Below, piece after piece: positions 1 to 12,318 of a stretch of DNA of 64,000 nucleotides; the first letter of the stretch is position 1, and each line of letters opens with the position of its first letter. The notes under the pieces are model-generated. The model was given only the letters and a program-made list of their open reading frames with translations. It did not search any database and was not told the DNA's origin. A program made the translations under genes and the position numbers. The DNA is from Fasciolopsis buskii (taxonomy: Eukaryota > Platyhelminthes > Trematoda > Plagiorchiida > Fasciolidae), in assembly GCA_008360955.1 (NCBI GenBank), contig LUCM01004683.1, forward strand, positions 13,870-77,869, read 5' to 3'.

Positions 1-1728
1 ACTTCCTGTCACTGGCTCTTGTGCATTAGAGGAAACCAGTTGCTAAGTAGATGCGCTTGTTGGAACTCGTAGTTTGAAACAAATCGTTTGCTTAAGAAAC
101 TGTTTCTTTAAAGTGCATGAATTAGACGCATTATTTTTGAAGATTTATTAGAATTGAGTAGGTTGCATTTCATCGGGCGTTTTTCCATAGCAGTCGTCAT
201 GACACGAGCAAACTTTAACTTCCAGTCATGAGGGTCAATTATGCGTTTTGTTTTCAACTGGTTTACAAGGTCATTTAAGTCATTTGACTATCACGCCTGA
301 TTAACGTTTTCAGGCTATGGGTAAACACCTGCGAAGAAACTTGAGATAGAGTTGTTCCTCTCACATCTATTGACAATTTTCCAATCGCTCGTCAATAGCT
401 TAACCTATGAAATCTGTCGAATGGAATCAACTGAAAGCAGTAACTGAACTTGGCAGGATTTGAACGTATGAATTAATGTCATTGAAGCTCTGTGGTACCG
501 CATATGCTCTATCAATAAAGCCTCGAAAAAATTGTTGTCAGCATATTTGGAAATCGGGTTCGGCAAATGTAGAAATCATCTAACGACGAAAGGTGTTCGA
601 CCTCGGGGCGAGATGCAAGCAAGTGCGTCTGCCTTAACAAACTTAACATTTAACGACGTCCCTGAAGTCCAACTAGCGGATACTGATTGATTCATAAAGA
701 ACTCTTGCTGCGTCAGTCAGACTGCAAAACACCGACTGTGCCGGATCCAATGTGCTTGCATACTTGCGGCAGGTATTCACAGACCCTGAAGTGAAATGCC
801 CGAATACCAGCGGGTGTGGCTTAGCTGATGCAGCACACATTCGGTGCAGATGTGAGGACTGTATCCATACGTAGACTCGAGTCTCGCCGAGGTCGACAAT
901 TTTTCCTGGTTCAGACAATTCTACATGTGCGCCGTTTGTCGGCAGTTTCTTTACTGCGTACTTTGTAATGTACGAGCTCTTAAGTTACTCTAGTGGTGAC
1001 TTTGGTACGAATGAATCTACACCTCATGAAACCAGAGCGCGTTTCACAATAAGAACAATAACTAAGTGTCCATTAGGTTAGCGTAAAAAGAATGAAATGG
1101 TCAGTTTTATATTGCAAAGGAACTGCGGCTGGTGATAGGTGAAAACCAAGTGGTTATGATCGCCAAATTCAAGCCTGATAATTCTGCTTTAAGAGTCACC
1201 TCACCAATCATTATTTTCTCATCTTGGTCGGTATTTCATTGGCTGCATCTCGGTTCAAGCATTCATGTGCATAATAGTATAACCAGAAACCACGAATTAG
1301 GAGATTATTGCGAGAAGGTTCCTGCCGGTCAACTCATCTTAGCCTCGTATAAAACCAAGAGCGCTCAGTAGCCAATGATCACTATCCTGTTATTGTTTTT
1401 CGTTTGCCATCATTTCCAGATTGATTTAAAGCGTTGCTATCACCGCTGACGTGATCGCATTTCCATGAAAATCGGACCACACTTTCGTACCTAAAGTTAC
1501 TCGTTGATAGATCATTTGCTCATAAAATTCGTCCGTCAAAACAAAAGATGGTCACCGTTCAAATACGATCCGGTTGAGTGGATCATCGATTGGGGTAGAA
1601 TAGAAGCAGATGTTTTGTTTTCCATTCCTAGGGTTGTTTGTTTTTCTTGATCAAAGACTAAGTAATCTCCGTCGGTGGATTCGATAACAGACAAACGGTC
1701 TTTTGTTTCATTCTGCACAACTCTTCCT
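1..1728. other. Gene-free stretch
   Basis: Longest frames are about 80 codons without motifs. A 77-bp tRNA-like patch lies at 450-526 on the minus strand (TTGATAGAGCAT and GTTCAAATCC), but its stems do not pair. Confidence 0.5.
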
Positions 1729-1751
1729 GTGTGTGTGTGTGTGCGTGTGTA
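1729..1751. repeat. (GT)n microsatellite
   Basis: About eleven GT units with one GC interruption. Confidence 0.95.
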
Positions 1752-3116
1752 ACTTAAACTACTCTTTTATGATTACAAATATCTACGAAAACAAACGTGA
1801 TTTCGATAAGAGTGACAATTTTTGCATTCATCTGTTAACGATGATGCTATTTTTATACGTTCTCTCGTGCCGCACAAGTCTTAGCAGTATATATCGTTTG
1901 GTCCGATTCAGACATCTGTCCTCAATCGATCCTGACAGGCAGGCGTTAGCGTGTGACTGCACACGTGAAGATGAACCACTCCCCTCCACTCGCAATTCTG
2001 TTCATTAGAGAAACAAAAAAAAAATAAATAAATAAATTGCAAGCACCACGTATTCCAGTTATCGAATCGAATTGCCGAATCTTGTCGGTTCAAGATCAAC
2101 TCGAAAGAAGAGACAGAAAACATGACACGATTTGTGCGCAACGCAATACATGGACAAAAAGAGTGGAAAAATCGTCCTCAGACTTTCAATGGAGATTTTA
2201 CCGGATAACGCGCATAAATAAATAAGCGAACTGATTTTTATAAACGAAAAAATTTTTTTGCAAAGATTCGACTGATAATACGAGACCCGACTTATAGAAT
2301 GCGTGTGAATTTCCATGAAATCGGTGTTTTTTATTTCGTAAGCAGTCATATTTCGGGCCCAACTGATGCTGATTTGTGATAAGTGATTTCTGTGGGCTGA
2401 ATACCATGGTGATAACGAGAAAGCAATGAGCTTCTTCACGCGGTAGTGATCGATAGGGTGAACGATGAGATTAAATTGGGGTTCATCTTAGCCTCAGTTG
2501 ATGTTTACTAAGAAAACCAGACACTATCGCTGAATCTCACGAATTGGCATCGAATCGTAGGACGAAGTCGCTTGATCAAATGTGTTAATGAAATTGTTGA
2601 TATACTCGAAAATCCGAGAAGCGAACGAGAGACAACATGTCAGGATGCGTTTCCGGATAGTTTGGGGATGTATGTGGACAAAGTTATGATGAGAAAAGAC
2701 GATGCTTCAGCGAGAAAACATCGGTCGATCGTGAAAGAGAGGAAAACAGCAAGGTCGTTCGGGAGGGCGAGGGGTGAGCACTAACAATTTTTTTAATATT
2801 TTACTTATTGATCCCTACCTGAAAGGTTGAAGTTCACTTGATCAGACTGACGGTTAAAAACTAACATCTCCTTGATAACCAGAATCGTTTTGTTATCATA
2901 TTAAGGTTGGCCTTTTAATATTTCAAGCGTGTAATTCAAGTTATCAGAGGTCAAGTAATAGGACAATCGCCCAAAGTCGGGATATCTTCCGTCCACAAGC
3001 AACGGTGATTTCAGAGTGGCAAAGAAATTTTGGCACCTAAACGTAAAGCTAAGCGATCAAAAACTCAGAAACACCTGAAAACTGTACAGAATTTCACCTG
3101 TCTTTGCTTCGCTGTG
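1752..3116. other. Gene-free stretch
   Basis: Overlapping AT-rich frames up to 126 codons (2059-2439, minus) with no recognisable domain. Confidence 0.5.
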
Positions 3117-3292
3117 CCTAGCGAGTATGGTCGTGGCGTTCGGACGTGAAGGTAGCCGGTTCGAGTCCTCCTACCGCCGGCAAACTTCCACACTTGGAAC
3201 CCGTCCGTTGGCCGCGGGTCCCTTCGTGACAAATGATGTGCATTGTTATTTCATTAATAAAGGAAGTCCAAGATAAAAAAAGATAAAAATTT
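3117..3292 (+). mobile_element. tRNA-derived SINE, copy 1
   Basis: A diverged A-box region, a perfect B box GGTTCGAGTCC (3158-3168), the shared body (GTTGGCCGCGG) and the tail CATTAATAAAGGAAG followed by two AAGATAAAA units. Confidence 0.75.
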
Positions 3293-5587
3293 CCCGACAA
3301 AGACCGACAACCGTGAGTGAGGACGATTTTTATTTCTGCCCACAGTAATAACTATCTATCCAGCTTGGTTGGTCGGCAAATATGTTGACCAAAATAATTT
3401 ACAACACTCACTCCCTGATCTGTTCCGCCTTCCACAGTAAGCATTTCCAGAAGCTCTACTCTATATTGTTTGACTTCAGTGCTCATTGCAGCAAAAGAGA
3501 ATTTCTCTACAACTTTTCACAACTACTCTAATCGTTTGTTGGTAGTATGCCGCGCACAGAGTTAAATGGGTGAAATTTCCCTGAAAGTACACTACCGGTT
3601 ACACTATCAGTGACACTCATCAGAGCAAATTCAACAAGAAATTGAACAATTGTAGGAATGTCTGGTCAAGAGATTCCCGGCACACATACCTGATGAGCGA
3701 CAATAAGTGAGAAATACTGTTCACCGCTTTATTTGTGAAACATGCTGCTGACGATAGAACCCCATATTTGTGGACCTTGTGTCCCGTTTCCTAGGGTAAG
3801 CTTTCCTTAACTAATAAGAGGTTCCGACAAGTGATCTATTGAATCATACTTAGGTTTCATATCCAGGCCCACTCCGAACGATACAAATAAGGTTCTAGTG
3901 CCAGACTACCTCCTTTTTTCAATCTCAGATTTTATAACCACATTGGTTGCTTGGAGAATTGCGTTTCTATTTCGCTGTCCTGACAAGCAGAACAAATTTT
4001 CCGGTCTGAAAAGCAGACCGTGTCTATGCGTAAATCAGCATCAATAAGACTTGAATCTAAAACAAATTGTCTAAATCGTTCTCTATTTATGCGATATGCA
4101 TGATTTGTGTGAAGCATTTCGAACTTAGATTGGTGAGTTTGGCAAATTGTATAATATCCAAATGTGAAATGTGGTTACCTTCCTCAGGAGTGTAATCTGT
4201 GCTTGAGCACAATCCATTCATTTATGCCCGATTTGTCTAACTGGCTCAGGTTCCGGATCGCTAATTATCCGGAAAAATAGTGTAAAATAATTACACCGAT
4301 CATAGCAAAACATTGGCTATTCGATCACGGTTACCCGGACGGCGCGCCGCTCGATTGTCTGCGCTACAATTGATTATTCTTCAAAACTTTCATCTATAAT
4401 TGTTCTCTTTGTTGCCTAGAAATCGTTATTTGTTGGAAAATTTATTCGAATTGGTTTTGTTCGCGTCAAATTCATCTCCTTAGTGCATGCCCTTGTCGAA
4501 ACCGACCTAGTTCAGTTTGAGCAAGCGTGCTGGCTGATAGGCAGCTCTTAGTGGCACAACATCAAGTAAGGCGGATGTTTCGGCTTTGGTCACTATTATC
4601 ATCAGACTTATCTTCATGAAAATATCGTGCCGACCGAATTCAATGAGAGGAATGTGTGATCAACGTACAAAAATCTTGGCTCAACAAAAATGATGGATAC
4701 GATCTCGGTTGGATTAAACGCTTTCGAAAATGTTGTCAGGATAAATACAAAAGACAAGAGGGGAGGGTGGCTGTGCTCCAACCTACATCAGTGACCAGTG
4801 ATCTGATATGTCCGGCATTGTATTTACTTTTCCCGGCAGAAATAATGATTTTCTGGTGACTTAATGCTACCCAACTTTTGGCCCTATCAAGGCGCGGTAA
4901 TTGGTGCATATGCCTATAGCTCGATTTTTGTTCCATACATGGTCTTAGTCACTTTTGTGATGCCTTCATACTTGTACCACTTCTATCTGACTGCTTATCA
5001 TCTGTTACTGATAATCTTAACCATATTACCATTTACTCACTGCTACCTTTCGGTTTAACTGACCTATGTTTTAGCCTTTTCAATCAGGATTGCACACTAC
5101 TTTGGTGACTACTCGTTAATTTTGTTTAGATTTATCGTTTATTTGTTCTCTTCATGCCAACTGTTTTTTTCGAACGGAAAAAATAAAATTCGGGGCTAGA
5201 AGCGTTTTTCCCAGAAATGTTTTCTTGCTTTAAAGCTCTCCCCTTGGTATCTTTTTCGCTTTGCCTGGAGCACTCGGTCTCTAACCTAGACTTATTGACG
5301 GAGAGCAATTTATGGTGTATGTTGTCTCATTCAAACCGTGTGCTCTAACAACGGCAGGATGGATTCGCTCCCACTTAAATCGTCCAAGTTTGGCTGAAAG
5401 GAACGGCCTATAGACTTCGTGAGTGAGGTTCTGTGGAACGCTACTCTATCTTGGTCAGACAGGAGATGAAACGTTTGAACTAGTCATTCACCAGTCAGTT
5501 TTTGGGCAGTACCGCCAATAAAACTCTCTCGTGGTATTAAGCTTCCGTGCGGATAACGCATTCGGTCACCGATTTGCAAAGTAGGTA
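3293..5587. other. Gene-free stretch
   Basis: Only frames under 70 codons. Its right end (5280-5587) may hold the upstream part of the LINE relic that follows. Confidence 0.5.
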
Positions 5588-6420
5588 TTGCTTTTCAGGA
5601 TCCTGAATTCATTCACCCCCCCTCATTATACTCTATTGTTCTGTACAGCGCCTGATATCCCAGGAGTTGAACCCATTTCTTCCGAGGAAATTTTCAAAGT
5701 TCTTCAATCGTCAAAAGCTGAATTTAAGATTGATCCAAAGGGCCTGCATTTCAATGTTTTCCAAATTCAAAAAAAGTGAATACGCTCGTCGAAAAATCTT
5801 GTGTTATCCGTGTTTACTTAGACTTATAAAAACTGCCAGCCGTTGTTCCCATCTCTAAGCACACAATATCCAGTAATTTATCCAAGCGAATTCGGATCAT
5901 CGTTATAACCTGTTCTGTGATCAAATTAACAAAACGAGCTCTCATCTGTCGTTCATGCTCTTCCCTCCTTATCATTTCACCTCGCGCGCAGGGTGAATAG
6001 ATTTTCTGTGGATATAGTCACCTTATTCTAGGATCTCGCTTCGAAACGTTTAATGAGCTTCGTGGAATCATTCCAACCTTTGATTTCAATTATTCATCCG
6101 CCTCGGACTTGATTTTCCATGCTTACCTTCGCAGACAGCTTGATTTTCTTTTTGATGTCCCGTTTCTATGTTGCCATGGTTGAAAATCAAAATTTTTCAA
6201 CCTAACTCAGCGAACTAAAAACTGATTATCAGTTGTCAAACCCTTACCCAATAATTCCAATATTTTCCGCTGATTTGTTCTTCTGTCCAATCTCTTCATC
6301 TCTCACACCAGCGATTTGCTTGCTGACTCAACAGTTCAACTTCTCACGTTTGCGGATAATGTAGTACTCTGTCAGCCGGTTAATTTCCTGAGCAAAAATC
6401 AGATTTTCTTTTATCAGTTC
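5588..6420 (+). mobile_element. CR1/Jockey-like LINE relic (reverse transcriptase)
   Basis: The N-terminal RT block reads EPISSEEIFKVLQSSKA, then DPKGLHFNVF (5667-5760), the counterpart of the PDG(I/L)P region. About 590 bp on, HTSDLLADSTVQLLTFADN (up to 6360) is motif C, with the second aspartate of FADD changed to N. The sequence between is frame-shifted. The open frame 6503-6928 may be its tail but shows no clear motif. Confidence 0.55.
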
Positions 6421-7931
6421 AACTTTTTTCACTGGATATTCCCTAGCTAACGTCATCCTCGATCCCCGGGTTCAAATTGATAAAATACTTCGATATTACA
6501 ATTTGTTTATCAAGTCCTCGCAAATCATCACCCGTGTGAGACAGATCGGCCTGTTCAAGTCCTTAGACCGAGTTGTTTTGACGCCAAACAAACTGTCATC
6601 ACGTCCCTTGTCCATCAACGTGTACTCCCTTTTCTTACGACATTGTTTTGCTGTTATTTGTCGGGCCTATGCATTGACTTCACCGGGGGTCTGTCCGGCT
6701 ATCATTAGCGTTGTTCCTAAACTTCCGGTTGATTCGCTTGTTGTAATCAAGACCTATGGAAAATTTCTCGTGCACATTCTTGCAAATCATGCCGATCCCC
6801 GACACAATAATGTGTGTTCTTACCACTCACGTGGATCCACTTGTTCCGAGTATGGCCAGATTTATTTTTGGCAATATTGCTCATCGCGTGCCTGCTTCTG
6901 GTTCATCCAGAGCACGAATTTTGGTTAAGAGGGAATAGACTACGGAAGAACTGTGTTTAAGCTAACATAACCAGAAATGTTCTTGCTAGATTCCATCCTT
7001 TATCTGTTTACATGTAAATAATGATAATTTCTTTGCATAGACTATTGTAATCTACATTTCGTTTATGCTGCTGATTGAAACGAAACAATTTTACTTTACA
7101 AAAGTCTACCATATAACACAATATAATGCAATGCGATGCAATAACAAAAAATACAGTAACACTTAACATCTAACCGTCGGTCATCCGAAACTTACACTCG
7201 AGGATTGAATACTGTTCAAAAGCAATTTGTCAATTGACCTCGGTCAATAAGTTAACAGCTGAGGGTTAGTGGATTCAGAAAGTGGTGAATCTATCGAAAT
7301 TATACATACAAGCTTTGTGCAGCCATAAGGGAAGTCTTTGGCATTCAGCAGGTTGGGGTAATTCGTTCCAACGAATTGGATAAATCAAAAGTAAACAGTA
7401 GTGCATAAAATTGGATGCTTGAAGAACGTCCATACCTACTCGTGAGTTGAACTAAACGATTGCTCCATTTGTCAGTCCCTTGCCTATAGTTACTTGACAC
7501 CCCTCGCGTTTGATATTCGTATCTTTCTGGTGATTTCTTTTATTGAAAAGTGAAAAGTTTGATCAAATTTAGTCAAGTTTCTATTGCTCCAACTGCGCAC
7601 GTCTATTGTGACCGAAAATTTGCCCCACAGAAGAGTATCCGCGACAGACTAAGCATTTGACCTTCAGTACCCCCAATCGACAGAGCTGATTTGGACAAAT
7701 GAATGCTTCCTCACCTTATTTATTTACACATTTACACCGAAAAAGCACAGTCAGTTAGTCATTTCAAGTGTGATTACTTTTGATTCCAGAAGAACGTAAT
7801 TCAAGCCATTGCGAAGTTTCGCGCGCCGACAACATGCTCATCTTATAAGCAACTTCATTCGATCATACTTGTTGGGTCCAAATTTTCCTCGTAAAAATTT
7901 CGTCTGTTTACAAATCGATTGGATTTAAAAT
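6421..7931. other. Gene-free stretch
   Basis: One 141-codon frame (6503-6928), possibly the decayed LINE tail; the rest is AT-rich and featureless. Confidence 0.5.
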
Positions 7932-8092
7932 GACCGCCGGCGATAGCCAAACGGATAAGTTCATGGCGTTTGGATGTGAAGGGCTTGGGTTCGAATCCTA
8001 CCATCGCCGGTCAAATTCCCCACCTGGCAGCCCTTTGCTGGCCGCGGCATGTACATTGTTGCTTCATTATTAAAGGAAGTAAAAGATAAAAG
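7932..8092 (+). mobile_element. tRNA-derived SINE, copy 2 (best preserved)
   Basis: The head GCCGGCGATAGCCAAACGG carries an A box, and GGTTCGAATCC (7988-7998) is a perfect B box. CCATCGCCGG after it can pair with the 5' end like an acceptor stem. The body CTGGCAGCC-TTTGCTGGCCGCGG and the tail CATTATTAAAGGAAGTAAAAG follow. This is close to what a family consensus would be. Confidence 0.85.
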
Positions 8093-8989
8093 ACTAAAGA
8101 TGTTGACAACAACGACAACATACTACAATACAACAGCGGATTGGATTGAGGATAATGAGTTCTGTGCCGATGTTTATTCGGTCGACCACTGACAGAGCAC
8201 TTTGAGTTGGAAATCGAAATTGACAAATCGGATTGATGTTGGTCATTGGCTTCTTGAGTGTAATACAGATGACTGATACTTATATTATCTTCGTCTATGG
8301 CACTAGCCATAGGTAAATACAATTGCGATTGTATCTAGGGGATTACGTCGGTCAATTAACTGAGCAAATCCTTTAGGTAAGGGAAAATCAATTATCAAAG
8401 ATAATTTGCGTTAGTCAGCTGACTAGCTCACCAGTGAGTGTTTACACGAGAAAATCGGTCTAGACAATTTGTTTACCGTCTAGTTGTAAAATGATTTATT
8501 GTCTACTGGACTTGGCTTTTCTCACTAGAATTACAAAGGGACGAGTGACATCGATTCGAATCCCGAAAAGATAGACTATTGGTGAGACGTATTCTAGTCC
8601 CATTTCACAGCAAGCGTGAGGTTTCTTCATCTTTTATCCGTTTCTCCTGAGAAACAGCTGGCATGATCATTCCATATTCTGCCACATTTCTGAATAATTA
8701 GTTCACTGAAAATTTAGCCCCGACAGAAACAACGAATTGGAAGACTGTCTTCTCGTCATTTAGGTCCCACGTTAATTTCAGTATGTGAAAAATACCGGAA
8801 GTTCCATGTGGTCATTTGTCACGAAAACTCATGACAACTTGTCTTCCAAGCGATCGATAAAATTTGTCGCCTGTTATTTTTAAAAAAAAATTTACATCTT
8901 GCATAGAACATTTTCACGGTTACATTCAGTTCACGCATTTTATCAATGAGCCGTTATTAACCTGGCAATTTATTATCTTACCTTTTGTC
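8093..8989. other. Gene-free stretch
   Basis: Nothing recognised. An AATAAA on the minus strand at 8974-8969 could serve receptor paralog A, but it is over 400 bp past the stop. Confidence 0.4.
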
Positions 8990-9095
8990 GATTGCCTCCT
9001 TCTTTTGTTAATGAAATAACAACGCACATCATTTTCGGAAAACCGCACCACAACCAACAATGGGCTATCAAATGCGGATGCCGAGCGATGGCGGT
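8990..9095 (-). mobile_element. tRNA-derived SINE, 3' fragment
   Basis: On the minus strand, GATGTGCGTTGTTATTTCATT matches the 3' third of copy 1 (GATGTGCATTGTTATTTCATT). The tRNA-like head is lost. Confidence 0.5.
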
Positions 9096-9397
9096 GAATG
9101 AAATCAGCAACTAAGCACGTGAATTTCGATTCAGACGAAAATACTACACTTGTCTAATGAATACATCGATCAATGAAGTGCCATAGAAAAACGATATTAT
9201 CAAGAATATTTAAATAATTTGTCACATGGAAATGCCCCAATGACATACCGAGATTGTGTCGAACACAATAAAATAATGGTAAGGATAGGTCACTTGGGTA
9301 ATGGTCAAATGAACAGAATGATTGGGATGGCCTGGGGCAGTTCTTCACACAAATTATCTCACAATATATCACAATCCCTTTTCGGGTTTCCTATGGA

Positions 9398-10408
9398 CTA
9401 GGAATTCACTTCGTACTTTCGACAACATGAACCAAACAAATGCCAGTGCATCATCACGGTGTTACGTAACATTCGAATGGTGAAAATTTCCGCGCATGGA
9501 TTCAAACCACTGAGCAAAACCACAGTGACCAAATAGTACACGCGGGAGATTGAATCCACACCGTACGAAACGATGTTGCACAAATTCAGAATAGTGAGGA
9601 CAATTGCAACGACTTCGATCACAGTCAATTCGATGGCCAGAAAAAATGTGTTCACAAAAATGTGTCTTTGTATTGAAATTAAAATGTGCCCGGTGTTCTC
9701 GATTCGTCCGGTCACGTCGGCCGATCCGTCATGTGTGATTTGTTCGGTTAGACTGCCAACAAGCTGAATTTGTTGTTGTTTGCACAATCGTCGTATCACG
9801 AGCACATTCAATAAGATCAATAAGAACATTGGTATTCCGTAGCGTAAAATGCTTTCCACAATACACAAAGTATACTTGTTAACCGAGAGGTCATGTTTCA
9901 AACATGACCCGTCAATCATTGTCACCTTGGCTATCCGCGTTACAGAAGAGAGTACAGAGTAGAGGGGAATGAGAAGTGAGCATAAAGCAATATAGTAATT
10001 CTTGTATGCACGATACGTTTTAGGATAGACGATAGCCCAAAACCGGTCGGCCGATTGACACACAGTGTTGCACACCATCATGATACGTACAATACGACTG
10101 AGCACTCCACTCTGAAACAGATGACACACGATAGAACTGACTGGAATAGTGTTCGATGCCGGTCGATAATTGTCCGTGCAAATCAGACTGATGGTCAGCA
10201 CGGCGAACAAAGAGTCCAACAGATTTTGTTGATAAAGTAACAATTTGGTCAATGATGAATTGATTTTCGTTTGATGTAATGCAAACGCAGTGTACAAATT
10301 CACAACAATACCCACTGACATTAGTGTACTAAGAACCGCTTGGATAGTGGGACTTATGGGAGGCATTAAAATACTGTTGTAAACAATTCCTGTGGCGTTC
10401 GACTGCAT
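9398..10408 (-). CDS. Rhodopsin-family GPCR, flatworm orphan type (paralog A)
   Basis: A 336-residue intronless frame reads as a complete seven-transmembrane receptor of the plasma membrane. Visible marks: N-glycosylation sequon NAT at residues 4-6; TM1 about 22-44 with N37 (position 1.50); TM2 with D65 (2.50) in LLDSLF; C95 before TM3, pairing with C169 in extracellular loop 2; a DRF variant of the DRY motif at 121-123 followed by WAIVYP; P193 in TM5; an intracellular loop 3 of about 40 residues; TM6; and TM7 ending in NPCAEIF, an NPxxY variant with N and P kept. The usual CWxP of TM6 is absent. I chose the ATG at 10408 because it aligns with the start of the paralog at 31797; an upstream TTG keeps the frame open for four more codons. 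The ligand is unknown. The shape fits the orphan rhodopsin-like expansions described in flatworms (established for the group, inferred here). Confidence 0.85.
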   Translation of the reverse strand: MQSNATGIVYNSILMPPISPTIQAVLSTLMSVGIVVNLYTAFALHQTKINSSLTKLLLYQQNLLDSLFAVLTISLICTDNYRPASNTIPVSSIVCHLFQSGVLSRIVRIMMVCNTVCQSADRFWAIVYPKTYRAYKNYYIALCSLLIPLYSVLSSVTRIAKVTMIDGSCLKHDLSVNKYTLCIVESILRYGIPMFLLILLNVLVIRRLCKQQQIQLVGSLTEQITHDGSADVTGRIENTGHILISIQRHIFVNTFFLAIELTVIEVVAIVLTILNLCNIVSYGVDSISRVYYLVTVVLLSGLNPCAEIFTIRMLRNTVMMHWHLFGSCCRKYEVNS

Positions 10409-10513
10409 TTGTGTGAACAAAAAACGGTATCCACGGGAAGTTGCCTCACCTCAGAGAGGATCAAAAGGAACAATCAGCGGTGTCGATTTGTCCCCGGGCT
10501 GGAAAGAAATTCA

Positions 10514-10521
10514 CTTATATA
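10514..10521 (-). promoter_or_regulatory. TATA box of GPCR paralog A
   Basis: On the minus strand this reads TATATAAG inside CGCGTATATAAGTG, about 105 bp upstream of the receptor ATG at 10408. The paralog at 31797 has a nearly identical core at the same place, which supports function. Confidence 0.6.
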
Positions 10522-10558
10522 CGCGTATGGTTCCAATGTTGACATGAAAACAAACCTG

Positions 10559-10563
10559 ATTGG
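10559..10563 (-). promoter_or_regulatory. CCAAT box of GPCR paralog A
   Basis: On the minus strand the context is TAGCCAATCAG, about 38 bp upstream of the TATA box. The same TAGCCAATCAG occurs upstream of the paralog at 31797. Confidence 0.55.
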
Positions 10564-11618
10564 CTAGTCAGATTGATTTTCCCCAGCCAGTCAGCATGAA
10601 CGTAGTGATAAATTCCCAGAAGTAGTCCACTCGACTATTTAGTGATGAATGAATTGCCTTCGACGATATACATGTATTCATGAGAATTCACCAACTACTT
10701 TCTGATTTCCTGTCAGAAGATGATGGTTGACGTAAAGCGGCTAACAAGAATTTACGCCATAAGTTAGTAACTCAGGGACGAAAAGCAGTTGAAAATAGAC
10801 GGGCTGGACTGTGGTTGATGGGTGTGAGCACAGGGGATTTTCGAAACAGATTCTGAAATAATTGTGAAAGTCAGCGGTATAAAAAAGTTTAGTTAGTAGA
10901 TGATGAATAACTCAACGTATTTCCGGTAATAATTACACATTAGGAAGCAACAGCAGTTAGAAATATAGCTTAACTCCGGATAGTCGGAAAAAATAATCAT
11001 GACATAAAGCAGTTAAGTTGGTATTTGTGCTTACTTGTTTGTACACGGATGCCCACAAGACAGCATTGGTTTACTAATCAATTGACAACCAGTCGGGAAA
11101 TAATAGGATTTATTGTAAAATGCTGTCGAAAAGTTTATCTTTGATCTGTCTTCCAACCTGTGCGTTAGCACAATAAAGGACACCAGGTTACGCAAGAGAT
11201 TAAACCCGCGGTAGTTGGAAGAGAGAACGTTTAGGGCGAAAATCGAAACGTGTCGAGACATTAGGAAAACTCTGAACATGGTCACGTGCAAATGCTTCAC
11301 GCTAGGGAGAACGCAGATCACGTGGTCAATAAAGATAAGCGAGCAATTTCGTTTTCAGTGATACACGTTCATGCTAATCTAACATAATTTATGACCAGGA
11401 TTGAGTGTCATTGGAAAAGAAAAAGATATCACGAGTGTAATTAATTATCGAGTTCACAAATATTTTGATATCGATTGTGATCCCGATTTATTTATCGATC
11501 TCTCCCGAATCCATCCTTTACGCCCACATTATCCTAAGGGATCACATTTCCGTGGCATTGGGCAACAAGAGCAGACCACTTAGGATCTACTTCCTGAACT
11601 GTATTAGCCAATTTAATT
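10564..11618. other. Upstream region of GPCR paralog A
   Basis: No gene seen. Similarity to the other receptor's upstream DNA fades beyond the CCAAT box. Confidence 0.5.
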
Positions 11619-12318
11619 GTGTCCATAGGAACAAATTACTCTAATTCCTCGTCCCATTCATATGTAGAATCTTCTCTCGCTTCACTACTGATTGACTGTT
11701 TGCTCAGCAGGCATCAACTCACCCGTTACGTTGGTATTGATTCCTTTCCTATTCTTCTTCTACTAGTAGAGCTTATGAAGGTAGTACATTGTATCCGTTT
11801 CTTTTCTCGGCCTCCAGCTCAACTCACATCCATGATCTACTGACGGCTTTGCTCTAAGCTTGTCATATTCCTATGCCTTCAACTTTCTGGCTTTCCAAAA
11901 CGGTATCAGAGAACATTCCAAATGATTCGCCTTAATGTTGGGACACAGTGTTTCCTACCGTGAGAAGCTTAAAATATCAACTAACGAGGAACAGCTGGAC
12001 CGATAGGATTCGATAAACTAACTTGTCTTAATATTGCATTACCATGAGATAGAAATCGCATTTGCAAAAATTACGAGTCATTCTTCGTAATTTTTCGTGT
12101 CGCAGATCAAAAACTGCAAACTTGCATTTTATCAAAAATTGTCTGTTCGTGTTTACTACCCGTTGGTTGTATGGCTCTCTTTTATGAATGATCTCGAAGA
12201 TATATTCTGTTGCAGCAGCATCCACAGATATCGATTCGATGAATGCCTTAAATTCCAACACATTGAAGCTTGTCAGAAGCTCACTAGAATTTCATTGGAA
12301 TCGTTAGTTGCGTGAATG
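11619..12318 (+). mobile_element. CR1/Jockey-like LINE relic
   Basis: The clear part is 12160-12315: SFMNDLEDIFCCSS, an altered YADD counterpart (HRYRFDECLK), then FQHIEACQKL and SLESLVA. This matches the stretch between motif B and motif D of CR1-type reverse transcriptases. Upstream frames from 11619 (LLSRHQLTRY and following) are compatible with the preceding RT region but weak. Confidence 0.45.

Noticed and set aside
450..526. tRNA gene on the minus strand (TTGATAGAGCAT, GTTCAAATCC)
   Set aside because: Box-like words are present and the length is right, but acceptor and T stems do not pair; at best a relic.
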